Positions 1-9,932 of a stretch of DNA of 63,649 nt are shown in pieces. The notes under the pieces were generated by a model, which worked only from the letters and a program-made list of their open reading frames with translations, did not search any database and had not been told where the DNA came from. Within the stretch, counting starts at the first letter, position 1. Every line of letters starts with the position of its first letter. Both the position numbers and the translations under genes were made by a program. The stretch lies in NCBI GenBank assembly GCA_014885115.2, contig WKLE02002663.1:1-63649 (forward strand), given 5' to 3'. Origin of the DNA: Asterionellopsis glacialis. Taxonomy: Eukaryota > Bacillariophyta > Plagiogrammaphyceae > Rhaphoneidales > Asterionellopsidaceae.

Positions 1-2
1 TG

Positions 3-269
3 GCCGGAGGAGTCACAGACATGTCCTTTGAACAGCTCCAAGGAGTGTTCGGAACGATCGATACCGATGGAGACGATTTCATTCTTCTCAGTGAGTTGCA
101 AGCTCTAGTTATCGACAACAGCAACATTGATCTTAGTAATTATTCCTTCTGCGGTAAAGTCAATCTTTTCCAGCTTGGTGAGAGCCTAAACTCCTTGATC
201 CAGTCTACTCCTGATCTCTCTTCGACCGAAGGAGCCGAAGCTCTCAGGGAACTTTTGGAGACTTTATAA
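3..269 (+). CDS. 3' end of an EF-hand protein gene (partial)
   Basis: The frame is open from the left edge of the window and ends in TAA at 267-269, so this is probably the last part of a gene that begins outside; the ATG at 21 may be internal. It contains one convincing calcium-binding loop, DTDGDDFILLSE, with acidic residues at loop positions 1, 3 and 5 and Glu at 12, flanked by helix-like sequence. EF-hands normally come in pairs, so a partner is expected upstream; the following segment (DLSNYSFCG) has no second loop. The product is a likely calcium sensor or a calcium-regulated enzyme tail; the rest cannot be told from this fragment. Confidence 0.55.
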   Translation, partial: AGGVTDMSFEQLQGVFGTIDTDGDDFILLSELQALVIDNSNIDLSNYSFCGKVNLFQLGESLNSLIQSTPDLSSTEGAEALRELLETL

Positions 270-288
270 GCATAAATTGGTGATGTGA

Positions 289-573
289 ATGTGTTCTATA
301 AGTGAAAAGAACACCAAGTTAGGATTCAAAACTATAATTTCTGTTTTATTCAACCAAACGGAGTATATATTTGTTGAAAGTAAACCTTGGAGTATCCAGC
401 GATCTTTCTTCCCTGACTTATTTCCTCCCGAGATTGAAGAGATCGCGAGTGCTGTTAGTAGTGGCCATGACTTATCAGATGCGACCATGATACCCCGGTT
501 CTATGAAGCTTCGCGGAGAGGCGCTATTCCGTTTTTGTCTATGAACAAGAACATCATCCCATCATCCAAGTAA
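289..573 (+). CDS. hypothetical protein, 94 codons
   Basis: This ATG-started frame has a mixed hydrophobic and charged composition (for example EIEEIASAVSSGHDLSDATM) and no domain I recognise. It begins 20 bases after the stop of the EF-hand frame, so it could be a separate small gene, an extra exon of the upstream gene, or chance. Neither a signal peptide nor a membrane segment is visible. I would not assign a function. Confidence 0.25.
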   Translation: MCSISEKNTKLGFKTIISVLFNQTEYIFVESKPWSIQRSFFPDLFPPEIEEIASAVSSGHDLSDATMIPRFYEASRRGAIPFLSMNKNIIPSSK

Positions 574-1451
574 CTCACCATCATCCCTGTGAAACTCCAC
601 AAATCATCAGAAACAAAAATAAGGCATACTATTGCGTCTCATGAGTAGTACACTGATGGTGTATTGTTGTTTATTGTGAATGATGGGAGCCGAAACGAAG
701 GAAAATTGAACTGAAAGCTAAAAATTCTTAATGAAAACCGATCGACACATATCCTTAGCCACTATGGCCTCCCGTGGAATAAAAATTCAATATGGTAGCA
801 CTGTGTCGTGTATCGAGAACACAATAAAAAGCGACATTGGACGTCTTTGGCCGGGTGATGATGGCTAAACTAAAAGAGGTTCCGTGCTGGCATTCCGTTC
901 CATGCTTTGTGTTCTGTCCATTGTAGGACCCTAGAGGTCTTAGGAAAAGACGGAAACGACCTCTACTTAGAGAGGACCTTAGATGATATCGTAGGATTAG
1001 AAGGTTCTTTTTTGGGATATGATTCAGCGAACTCTTTTTCGTTGGCGGACCAGTTTCCCGAAAGACAAAAAAGATAGAGCAAAAGGTCAGCCTTACAGAC
1101 TAACGTCTGATCGTCATGCGTAAAATGTGAACTTTGGATAGAGAGGAAACTCTCAAACTCATTTTTTGTCGAAAGTCGAGAACGGAAGAGGCTGTCGGAA
1201 CACGCAAGAGAAAGAAAAAGGAGATAAACGACGACACAAAGACACGCGTTTTCGTTTCATCGTTTTTGAGCTTTTAGGTCCTCTAGAGTGGGAGGTAATT
1301 GTCTTAGGAATCCGCTCAGGTAGCTGGAGCACACAGGTGAGCTGGACAGAGGGAGTTGAATGTCCATGTCAATAGGCACTAGGGAACTAGGAATACCGTA
1401 CTGAAGTGAGAATTGAGCAGCAGGAACCGAGTTCCCAATTGAAAACAGAAT
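574..1451. other. intergenic region upstream of the GDSL esterase
   Basis: No convincing gene is visible. The frames at 1166-1375 (+) and 1257-1508 (-) lack an ATG start or overlap the real gene. A CTCTAGAG palindrome lies at 1281-1288, 164 bases before the esterase ATG. Similar palindromes occur upstream of several other genes in this window. Confidence 0.5.
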
Positions 1452-2318
1452 ATGTCTCTGATCCACGTCCGACCTTCCATTGTCTTGTTTGGCGACTCCA
1501 TAACGCAACTGGGCTTTGGTTCCTCTGAAGACAGTGGGAAGAATGGTTCACCCTTTCCATGTTCTGGCTGGGCCTCTTTGTTGGCCGCTGAGTACTCCCG
1601 ACGTGCTGATGTGCTAAATCGTGGCTTCCGAGGTTACAATACAGAGATGGCTCTATCTATCTTGCCTTCAATATTTGCTCCTGGAGGAGGACCGCAAGAT
1701 GGCAGGACCTTATTTGTTACAGTCTTCTTTGGAGCAAACGATGCATTAAAAAAAGGACAGGCAGAGGATGGCTACGTAAACACCATATCAGATCGGCGCC
1801 ATGTTCCTGTTGATCAATTTGGGGAAAATATTCGAAAGATTGTCACACTAATCAGGGAAAGTTTCGTCAAGAGGGGAACTGAATCTTCATCAGGGGGTGA
1901 GGCGAAAGCTCCACCTATTATCCTAATCACACCGCCGCCCATTCATAGAAAGAAATTCGAGGAATACTGCATGGAGTCTTTGGGGGAGCTACGATCATTG
2001 CGAACAAACGATGCTGCAAGGGAGCATGGTGGTAAAGTGAAGGAGGTAGCTAGGGAAATGGGTTGTCCAGTAGTGGACACTTTTGAATTGTTGAGAGGGA
2101 ATGGCGAGGAAAAAGATTTTGAGGATTATCTTGTAGATGGACTCCATCTAACGGAGAAAGGTAATGCTATAGTGTTCGAGGGACTCATGTCTGTGATAAA
2201 GAATGAACTTCCAGAGCTTGCTCCAGCGAAAGGAGACGTTGGAATGCAATTTGAACAGCCAACGTGGAAAGACTTCTACAATAGTAGTAGCAGATGTCGC
2301 AAGAGAGATGAAACATAA
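1452..2318 (+). CDS. GDSL/SGNH esterase, isoamyl acetate-hydrolase (IAH1) type
   Basis: This 288-residue protein has the SGNH hydrolase blocks in order. Block I is FGDSIT with nucleophile Ser16. Block II has the oxyanion Gly in the RGFRGYNT segment near residues 58-64. Block III is GAND at 94-97. Block V is DGLHLT with Asp229 and His232. The spacing and the NRGFRGYNT and DGLHLT wording match the isoamyl acetate-hydrolysing esterase branch, which cleaves short acetate esters; the substrate here is inferred. No signal peptide is visible, so it is probably cytosolic. The ATG at 1452 precedes block I by only 13 codons, which fits the family. Compared with yeast IAH1 it has a Ser/Gly-rich insert at about 140-152 and a 40-residue C-terminal tail. 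It converges with the sugar kinase fusion. Confidence 0.9.
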   Translation: MSLIHVRPSIVLFGDSITQLGFGSSEDSGKNGSPFPCSGWASLLAAEYSRRADVLNRGFRGYNTEMALSILPSIFAPGGGPQDGRTLFVTVFFGANDALKKGQAEDGYVNTISDRRHVPVDQFGENIRKIVTLIRESFVKRGTESSSGGEAKAPPIILITPPPIHRKKFEEYCMESLGELRSLRTNDAAREHGGKVKEVAREMGCPVVDTFELLRGNGEEKDFEDYLVDGLHLTEKGNAIVFEGLMSVIKNELPELAPAKGDVGMQFEQPTWKDFYNSSSRCRKRDET

Positions 2319-2656
2319 AACAGCCTCCTCTTTGTGTCCTCCATTGCACTGCATTCAAAGTAAAAATGGAGTCCATGGTTTGAAAGTTCAACCCATCCTA
2401 GTAACATGACAAGTGTAAGGTAGGACTGCATTCTTAAACTTTAAATCAGAGCATCTCAAATCAGATCAAGCTAATTGAATCAATACCGAATGCTACTCGA
2501 GAGAGGCATTACAAGCCAGTTACGTACAGTTCGCCGCCACGTCGAAAAGGAGTACGCACGAGAAATGATAGAATTCTTTCTAAATTTATAGCAACCAGGT
2601 TTCAAAAAAGGCTATCGCACATGAGATGTTCTCTTAACCTAATTTTTTTACATAAA

Positions 2657-5600
2657 TCACTCCCAAGAGCAAATGTTTTCCAAGTACGCAGCAGATCCAT
2701 CACGTAACCACCCATCCAACTGTGCAACCTCCTTTAGCTGTTGGCCACGCTGACGAGGAACTACGTAAAATTGACAATCTATATCATCTAAAGCTGACAT
2801 ATCACCCCAAAGCTTTTCGAATTGCGCCACGGGGTGGACATCTTCTTGGCCATTTCCCCAACGTTTCTTAACTTCCTTAATTGTTACGTACGTAGGAAGT
2901 CGGTGAGAAAAGCGATGTACTGCATCTGCAACCATCTTTTCGTTCGTCAGATGGCTTCGGTCTAATTCGAAAATCGACAGAAGTTTGTCGACATCGATCC
3001 AAGTTGTCATGGAATTATAGTACGAAAACTTGAATTCATCTTCTTCTCGTGGCAATGCCAAACCTTCCACCAGACGTACAGAACCATTCACTCGACCAAG
3101 GCCACCACCTTGATCTTCAATGCGACGGGGGACCACTTCAAATCCAAGGGTAGACTTGCCCTCCATGAAAAGTCCTAGCAAACCAGGATCGACATCCGCA
3201 CCTACTGTATCAATATTGTGCATCATTAAATACTTCAATTGGGGTCGATCTAATATCATTTTTTGCAGTGTTCCATTCAAGAGAAGATTCGGAACTTCAA
3301 AGAAATGCCCGACGGGATGAAGGCATTGAAGCGGAAGGTTGTCTCGATAGTCCGAAGCTTCACCACTTTCTTTAGCCCAACCCAATAGCGCACCTTGCAA
3401 ACTTTCACGTACTTTTTGTGCCTGTCCATCTAATTGTTGTTGTTGCAGCTCCTCCCATGCAAATTTGAGATCACGAGTTGTTGGGATAAGACGAAGACCA
3501 ATAGTCTTCCCGTGAGATTGGTAGATCGGACCATGGTACCCGTGATTATCTACTCGATCCAAGTACGTTTCAATGGGCGAATCTGTCATGTAGCTTGTTG
3601 TAAAGACATGAGGAATAGTCTCACCAGCGATTCGTGATATTCGTCGGCTTTTGGCTAAATGAATTTCAAGAAAACTTCGATGACGATCACCGAGTTTACA
3701 AAAGGGGTGAAGTGCCTTCACTACTCCAGCTCCTTGCGTCCAACGGCTGCCCACACCAGCTGCCAAGGTAACAACGCCCACTTTTCCATTTTCCAATGCT
3801 TCTAAACCACGTGCTCGTATGGATGGAGAAATAACATCTTCAGTCATGATAACATCATCAGGATGCACGTCTGATAGTTCCGTGTCCATAGCTAATCGAT
3901 TCTGTTCAAGGCCAATTGCACCATTCTTCAAATCAGATCGAATAGATTCATGTTCCTCGGTATCAAAACCCAAATCAAGTAAAATATCATCAAGAGATTG
4001 CGACTTCGTATACGAATCCTGGGAAGCAGTTTTAGATGGTTTATTATTACTTGCATTGGTTCCATTCGAACTTGATGGTGATGAAGGAGTAGAGGTAGCT
4101 GGAGCTTTACACCAATCTGCTACAGTTCCACTTTCATTGACGGAGAAATCATAAACTACAGGGTCCATCGCAAAGGGTAGAGAGTTTTCCATTTCTCTTT
4201 TTGTTTTGAGCATTATCTCTTGCATGGCATCTAGTGCCTCAGCTTTGGCATTAGGATCAAATATGAAACCCATCCCACCACCACTGCATCCACCAAGCAT
4301 CCAAAATCCCCAAAAGCGTTCACCAAATCTTTCACGAGTTCGTTCAATTAAAGTTTCAGTATACAAATTAGTAGCCCATGGTATCATTGTTTGGATGCAA
4401 TCAAAGAAATTGCGTGTTGTCAGCTTCGCAATTTCAGGAACATTACTTTCCCGAAAGGCCGCAAGTATGTCATCCAAAATCCCCAAGGCCTCTTGCCGGG
4501 CCTTCCATTCGTCGGCCTCTCGCAACAAATACTTTTCAGTGACCATTTCCAGCACTGGGCCAACGTTCTGAGCCATACCACCGTGAACTAGAACCAAACT
4601 TTTATGAAGTGCTTCAGTGAGTGTTTCTGGTGCTTCTACGTCACTTAGTTGTCGATGAATAGGCAGCAATCGACCACGACTAAGACCATGTTCAGGGTCA
4701 GTCTTTTTGGGTTGAACACCTTCAATTAGTTTAATACCTGGCCAAACTCCACCAGAATCTTGCCATCCTCCTCCAGATCCACCAAGCCATTCACCTAAGA
4801 TAGCACGAGCTGCAACAAGACGCCGTTCCTCCTCGATGAGTTCACCCGTGATACTTTGAGTTTGACCAGTGGCACGCATTCCAAGAGCAATGATAGAGCC
4901 CAACAAATTTGTAGATACAGCAAGTCGAGAACCCTTCGGAATATCATTGACTCGAGTAGTAAGTTCTAACCCTTTCCCCTTTACTCCAATCATGTGTTCG
5001 AACAAATCTGAAAGTGGTGCTGTAGAATGCTCTAATCCAACAGGTACAATGCCTGATGCAATAATACCTGCCCGTAACAGACCCAAATAATCCTTGGCAA
5101 AGTCGAATACTTCCGAAACCATTGTCAATGTGACTTCAGCTTTAAGATCAATACTTTTCAAAACAAGGACTGGTTCATCAATGACACGAAGAAAGGTATC
5201 AATCGGTGGCATGGGAGCATCATGACGTTTGTGTACAGCAAGGTCAACGGATACATTCAACACCCGTGCACCTTCAGGAAAGTCCATCCCAAGAAAGAAA
5301 ATATCACTCCAACCACAATGTGATAAATCCATTCGAACAGGTGTTCGTTCTTGTAATACACGTCTTTGCTGTTGGCCATTATCCTTTTCCTCCTCCTGCA
5401 ACAAAGTTTCATGAATTTTCCGGGGATGGTCCTCTGGATGATTTACTTCGGCAAACATCCATTTATTACCAGGATGGTGTTTCACGCTTGATCGCACTTG
5501 ATCTGCAAGTGTTTGGAATCCAAGATGGTAATAGGCAGTTGCCAGTGCACTTGATATCGCTTCAGATGGACCGGAGGAGTGCATTGCATCTAAAAAACAT

Positions 5601-5968
5601 TCAATAGCATCATGGAATTTTCGTTCGAGCAATGCCTTATGACCATCGTATGGAATATCCCCAGTGAGTGCAATCCCACCGTCATCAGACGTCGCTGTTG
5701 AACCATTCAAATGGAAACGATGTATGGCATACAGGAAAAACAAAGCTCTGACAGTTTGGTACAAATTATCACATTCTCGACGGAAAGTATCCAAGTGTTG
5801 GCATTGCTCCAATAACACCTCAAACGAATCGACTTTATTGCAGTATTCTGTCAACGATGCATTTCGTATTTTCGGATCATTTGATGTAATTATATCAACA
5901 AGGGATACCTCTTCTGTCGAGAACGGCGATGCGTCTAAAGAACCGCTACTTTCCATATCAGGTGGCAT
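2657..5968 (-). CDS. fucokinase-like GHMP kinase fused to UDPGP-type nucleotidyltransferase
   Basis: With the start at 5968 (MPPDMESS) the protein is 1103 residues. An upstream in-frame start at 6100 is possible, but a CTTTTCAG acceptor-like site lies just before 5968. Order: a TPR-like helical N-terminus (about 85-160); a GHMP kinase region with GWSD near 220, a glycine/serine motif IPKGSRLAVST near 344 and GCSGGGMGF near 561; a Ser/Asn-rich linker; then a UDP-sugar pyrophosphorylase-like domain with LAAGVGSRW near 734, GHFFEVPN and DTVGADVDP. GWSD and the kinase layout resemble L-fucokinase. The protein probably phosphorylates a sugar and then charges it with a nucleotide, as in sugar salvage; the exact sugar and nucleotide are not deducible. 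The phosphate loop departs from GSGLGTSS, so kinase activity is uncertain. Plant FKGP has the opposite domain order. Confidence 0.8.
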   Translation of the reverse strand: MPPDMESSGSLDASPFSTEEVSLVDIITSNDPKIRNASLTEYCNKVDSFEVLLEQCQHLDTFRRECDNLYQTVRALFFLYAIHRFHLNGSTATSDDGGIALTGDIPYDGHKALLERKFHDAIECFLDAMHSSGPSEAISSALATAYYHLGFQTLADQVRSSVKHHPGNKWMFAEVNHPEDHPRKIHETLLQEEEKDNGQQQRRVLQERTPVRMDLSHCGWSDIFFLGMDFPEGARVLNVSVDLAVHKRHDAPMPPIDTFLRVIDEPVLVLKSIDLKAEVTLTMVSEVFDFAKDYLGLLRAGIIASGIVPVGLEHSTAPLSDLFEHMIGVKGKGLELTTRVNDIPKGSRLAVSTNLLGSIIALGMRATGQTQSITGELIEEERRLVAARAILGEWLGGSGGGWQDSGGVWPGIKLIEGVQPKKTDPEHGLSRGRLLPIHRQLSDVEAPETLTEALHKSLVLVHGGMAQNVGPVLEMVTEKYLLREADEWKARQEALGILDDILAAFRESNVPEIAKLTTRNFFDCIQTMIPWATNLYTETLIERTRERFGERFWGFWMLGGCSGGGMGFIFDPNAKAEALDAMQEIMLKTKREMENSLPFAMDPVVYDFSVNESGTVADWCKAPATSTPSSPSSSNGTNASNNKPSKTASQDSYTKSQSLDDILLDLGFDTEEHESIRSDLKNGAIGLEQNRLAMDTELSDVHPDDVIMTEDVISPSIRARGLEALENGKVGVVTLAAGVGSRWTQGAGVVKALHPFCKLGDRHRSFLEIHLAKSRRISRIAGETIPHVFTTSYMTDSPIETYLDRVDNHGYHGPIYQSHGKTIGLRLIPTTRDLKFAWEELQQQQLDGQAQKVRESLQGALLGWAKESGEASDYRDNLPLQCLHPVGHFFEVPNLLLNGTLQKMILDRPQLKYLMMHNIDTVGADVDPGLLGLFMEGKSTLGFEVVPRRIEDQGGGLGRVNGSVRLVEGLALPREEDEFKFSYYNSMTTWIDVDKLLSIFELDRSHLTNEKMVADAVHRFSHRLPTYVTIKEVKKRWGNGQEDVHPVAQFEKLWGDMSALDDIDCQFYVVPRQRGQQLKEVAQLDGWLRDGSAAYLENICSWE

Positions 5969-6487
5969 GTTCAACACTCTGAAAAGTATATATGAAAAGG
6001 ATTGAGAATGCCAAGTCCTGAGACCGACAGTGTCGAATAGACCAGACAAGCCAGATAGACATCTGCACACAGTCCTAGTTTTTTTTCTGTACAATGACAA
6101 GGAGAGAGGAAAAAGATAGCGAACGGAAAACTCAAAATTGGGTTACATTTATTGGAATGTTGACGTATACACAATAAATATTTCAGGACATTCTATTTCA
6201 ATACAGTAAATTACTAAATACATTACAGAATGTCCTCTAGATATTCTAGACTGCAGTATTTTTTCATATTTTTTTCTGAGTGTCTGTAGGTATTTCCTGC
6301 AAAGGCGTGTTGGCATGCGCAAACGTCAGCGAGTGAAACAGACAAAAGATGTTATCCCTAGCTCTAGAGCCTCAAAAGGGCGGTAACGGCGGGAGAAAAC
6401 AAGAGAAAACTAGGAAGACTCTCTCTAGACTTTAGTCTCTAGTTTCTAGTTAGTAAACACAATAGTCCTAGACTCTCTTGAGGCTGT

Positions 6488-6524
<37 letters not shown>

Positions 6525-7141
6525 GGGAGGATGCTAGAGATAGATTTGGATGGAGAAAACTCCCAAGCAAAGCTTTAGAAATGAAGAAAAAGAGTAAGAG
6601 CAAATCCCAAATTTGCCTCTGCTAGAGAGAGACCTCTGTTTTTTTTTAAAAGTTGGGTGTGTGAAGGTTCAAAGTTCGAAAGTGTACCGTAACATGGTCA
6701 TTAATGTAATTAAATTGTAAGACATAAAAAAATGAGTAACCCTGGGCCCTCATCATTTTAAAAACTAAGTCACTGTGGCCATTCAACTGATGTATGGGAC
6801 GATTTTTTTGAAACCGCAGTCACTACCAGGTACGAGTCAAACCCTCAACCTACCTACCTATCGCCATGGCTCACCTGAAAGGTAGGAAGGTTTTTAAATT
6901 TTTCATGTTCAATAAAAAGCTGGGAAGAGCAGCGACCTGTATAGTTGGAAGCATTCAGAATACAGACTTCACAATCAACGTGTTCTCGATAGGTCATTGT
7001 GGAAAATATTAAACATTTATTAGCTGGATAACGTTCCAAATGAAGTCTAAAGTTGTCTAAGTAACAGGCACCAGCTGACTTTTCTGTCCTGTTCTATGCC
7101 TATCAAATCAAGATGTAGGGCAGCAAGGTAGTGATAACTTT
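5969..7141. other. intergenic region, 1.2 kb
   Basis: This is the upstream region of the kinase fusion gene and the downstream region of the GT41 gene. It holds a CTCTAGAG palindrome (6362-6369), further TCTAGA-type motifs near 6420-6445 and a GA-rich microsatellite. The short minus-strand frames (5971-6174, 6854-7039) show no domain or codon signal. A TACCAGGTA motif is present near 6825. Confidence 0.5.
6487..6530. repeat. GA microsatellite
   Basis: About 44 bases of nearly pure GA dinucleotide, interrupted by two GGG steps, lie in the probable promoter region of the minus-strand sugar kinase fusion gene (about 520 bases from its start). On that gene's strand it reads as a TC-rich tract. 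Confidence 0.9.
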
Positions 7142-9346
7142 TTATGCAACAGTTTCCACTACAATATCGTCTAAAGCGTCCCCCTCTTCCATAGATGCGA
7201 TTTGCCGTAAAGCTAGTTCCAAATTTTGAACCCACTTTTTAGTATCAAAGAGAGGACTTGTCCCCCGAGAGGCTTCCAACTTGGATCTTACACTATCATA
7301 CCACTCTGTCTGAGACGCACACTTTACCATCATTTCTTCATATGCTTTCATTGTAGGGCATATCATACTGCCTAGACCCGATGCAAGAAGCAAACTAGCC
7401 CCTACACGACTTGGTAACTTTTCTGTATCGATTTGTTGTACGTCAAAGTTATTATTGTCCTTGTCATTGGTGCTTGTATCTTGTAGATTGGTTGTCCGTA
7501 AAAGGGATACCATAGGTACACCCGCAAATAGAGTATCACAACCAAGTGTATGGGCATTGTATGCAGGTGTATCAAGAAACAAATCTGCGCAACCCAAACG
7601 AGACAAATGTTCATCTCTTGGACATATATCTGCAAATACAAGAGCACTATCAGAAAGACCAAATTCACTTTTCGCAATTCGACGTAAATTAGCTTCCATC
7701 TTAGGTCCTGACCTTAGCAACCATAAGACAGCATGGATGCCACGATTTCGAATAAGGAATAATGCCTTTAACCATGACTGAAATGTACAGGGATCAATCT
7801 TATCAGGACGGCTGTGACAGCAAAAAACAAAGGCATCTTGTGGGAGACTGTATTTTTCTCGCATTTTATTTTTCTCTTCATCTGTTTGGAGTAGAGTATG
7901 GGACGCACATGTGTTGTGACTATTGACAAAATAGCAATGTGGCATTAAAATCAAACGCTCTGAGTAATGATGTCGAAGAGACTGTGGAACAACGACTCGA
8001 TCACAAATCATATAATCCAAGTAGGGTGCACCTGTACTTCCCGGAAAACCCATATACGAAATTTGTATCGCTGCGGGTCGTAATGACAAAATTTCAGATA
8101 CTAAGGAAGTTCCTGCATACCCACATAGATCTACCAATATATCAATTTCATCATTCTTGATTCGATCTGCCAATGCATGTGGACTACCACCAGCTGGCAG
8201 CACTGTAAAATGATCGCTCCCGTCTTCAATGGCACGAATTTCAGCACTCCCATCATTCTTTGACAACGAATACATATGAACTGAAAAGTGCTCTTTATCA
8301 TGGTGACCAAATACGTTTTGCATTAAAAATGCCAAGGGGTGCGTTGATGTGAAGTCTGGACTAATGTAGCCTAAGCGTATCTTTTTCTTAGGTTGAGTAA
8401 GTTGCTGGATACTCTGTTCTGACACCGTCCTTACTGGTGGTAGTGGTAGAATTGTTTCTTCTCCTGTTGACTTTTTATTATCTTTCTTTTCTGCCGCCGC
8501 TGCTGATTCCAGCCAATATTCCTCCTTTTGTGATGGTGACAATGTTGAAACAATGGCACGTCGTGCATATAATGTAGCAATCTCTGTAGCATCTTGTATA
8601 GATATGCATGGCCATTTCAAAGCTTCAAATGGTTGAACAACAGGTACATCATTTGCATCCTTTCCAGATGCGCGACTCTGCAATCTCAATGAATTTACCA
8701 AACTTTTGCCATCTTCCTCATAAGAATCCCACCGACAACAAGCTGCATTCGTACGGAACAACATACTTGATGCTCTATCTAATAAACGATATTGCTTCTT
8801 TTGTCGTTTTTCATTATGGTCAATATCTTTCTTGTCATTTCCTTCTTCTCCTCCTCCTCCTTTGTCTTTGACCGAAAAATCAGAAATTATATGTTGTAAC
8901 TGTACAGATGCCTCTTCATACCTTTCTTGATCTAAAAATAATGATGCAAGTCCCAATCGATCTTGTGCGACATTTTGATTTGATTCTTGTCCAACATCAA
9001 CACGTAGACGCAAACATGATTCAAATAAACGTAGAAGCCCTTTTGTGTTGGGATCCAGTGCATAAATTTTGGACAAAGTCCCCATGGCACCATCTGCATT
9101 GCGTTCTTCTAAAAACGATTGAGCTTGATTTACAAGTATTTCTATTTTGTTGTGATCATCGTCAACATCATTGTTTTGGTCGGAAACTCCACCTCTTAAC
9201 AATACGATGGCACTTTTAGGATAATCACGACGATTCTTAACAACATTGATCGATAGACCAGCACCTGCAGTCGGAAAGCATAGGGACAATCGACTCAATG
9301 TGCACATGAGTACTGCAATGGCGTGATGAGCAAACAATATTCTCAT
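7142..9346 (-). CDS. GT41 family O-GlcNAc transferase/SPINDLY-like protein with N-terminal signal
   Basis: The protein has 734 residues. A hydrophobic N-terminus (about 1-30) is followed by weak TPR-like helices (about 65-165) and then a long GT41 catalytic region. Family landmarks are the first lobe IRLGYISPDF with a TSTHPLAF stretch carrying the conserved His (about 330), QISYMGFPGSTG, the second lobe RPDKIDP carrying the UDP-contacting Lys (about 513), and CADLFLDTPAYNAHT. These residues match the known catalytic His and Lys of OGT and support an active sugar transferase to Ser/Thr of proteins. Oddities: OGT/SPY enzymes are normally nuclear or cytosolic with 10 or more TPRs, whereas this one has few TPRs and an ER-type leader (cleavage near LCF-PTAG), suggesting the secretory route or the plastid. 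The ATG at 9346 was chosen because it supplies that leader. Confidence 0.85.
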   Translation of the reverse strand: MRILFAHHAIAVLMCTLSRLSLCFPTAGAGLSINVVKNRRDYPKSAIVLLRGGVSDQNNDVDDDHNKIEILVNQAQSFLEERNADGAMGTLSKIYALDPNTKGLLRLFESCLRLRVDVGQESNQNVAQDRLGLASLFLDQERYEEASVQLQHIISDFSVKDKGGGGEEGNDKKDIDHNEKRQKKQYRLLDRASSMLFRTNAACCRWDSYEEDGKSLVNSLRLQSRASGKDANDVPVVQPFEALKWPCISIQDATEIATLYARRAIVSTLSPSQKEEYWLESAAAAEKKDNKKSTGEETILPLPPVRTVSEQSIQQLTQPKKKIRLGYISPDFTSTHPLAFLMQNVFGHHDKEHFSVHMYSLSKNDGSAEIRAIEDGSDHFTVLPAGGSPHALADRIKNDEIDILVDLCGYAGTSLVSEILSLRPAAIQISYMGFPGSTGAPYLDYMICDRVVVPQSLRHHYSERLILMPHCYFVNSHNTCASHTLLQTDEEKNKMREKYSLPQDAFVFCCHSRPDKIDPCTFQSWLKALFLIRNRGIHAVLWLLRSGPKMEANLRRIAKSEFGLSDSALVFADICPRDEHLSRLGCADLFLDTPAYNAHTLGCDTLFAGVPMVSLLRTTNLQDTSTNDKDNNNFDVQQIDTEKLPSRVGASLLLASGLGSMICPTMKAYEEMMVKCASQTEWYDSVRSKLEASRGTSPLFDTKKWVQNLELALRQIASMEEGDALDDIVVETVA

Positions 9347-9932
9347 CTTTTATAATTATACTGTTCAAATCAGTAAGAAGGTAGTATGTAAGATATTTGA
9401 TGTTTTAGATAGTCGAATTAAAAATACAGAGTGATGACTGATCGAATGAAAGCTATGAGTGACGAGTGACACACAAGTGGATGACGACAGAGAACTAAAA
9501 TCGATCAGATCCATGTGCGATGTCTGATGTTTGTTGATGTTACGATATTTTTCTCTGAAAAATCTAGCTGGGGGACGGGTAGACTAACAGACGAAGGTAG
9601 AGAATTACGGAAAAAGGTCAAGGCAAAACATATCTCCCCTCGAAAATACTTTCGCCCAAAACGCCGTGACGCCGCACTCCACACGCACGATCCACGATCT
9701 GTGACAGACAGTCTGAAAAAGCAGGGGCGCTCCGTTACCGCCTCCGCAGTGGCGGGAAAATGAATCGTTTTCATCCTCGCTCTTATTTCTCACTATCGAC
9801 ATATTTTTGACCGTGCTCTTTCTAGCACTACGTTCCATCTCAAGTTTTTAGAAGTATACTTCCTAACAGTAAACAAAGCAAAAGTTCCACGCCGATCACG
9901 GATTCCCTTTGTTCTTTAATAACATCTACCTC
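9347..9932. other. divergent intergenic region
   Basis: This is a 586-base spacer between the head-to-head GT41 gene (-) and kinase gene (+), so it probably holds both promoters. Overlapping frames at 9515-9763 (+) and 9505-9838 (-) are mutual shadows of a GC-richer patch and have no recognisable domain. Confidence 0.5.

Noticed and set aside
6362..6540. GA tract as a polyadenylation or terminator signal
   Set aside because: Position upstream of the minus-strand gene and the plain dinucleotide pattern fit a microsatellite better.
9505..9838. Overlapping frames on both strands near the GT41/kinase divergent promoters
   Set aside because: They are mirror shadows of one GC-richer patch; neither shows a domain.
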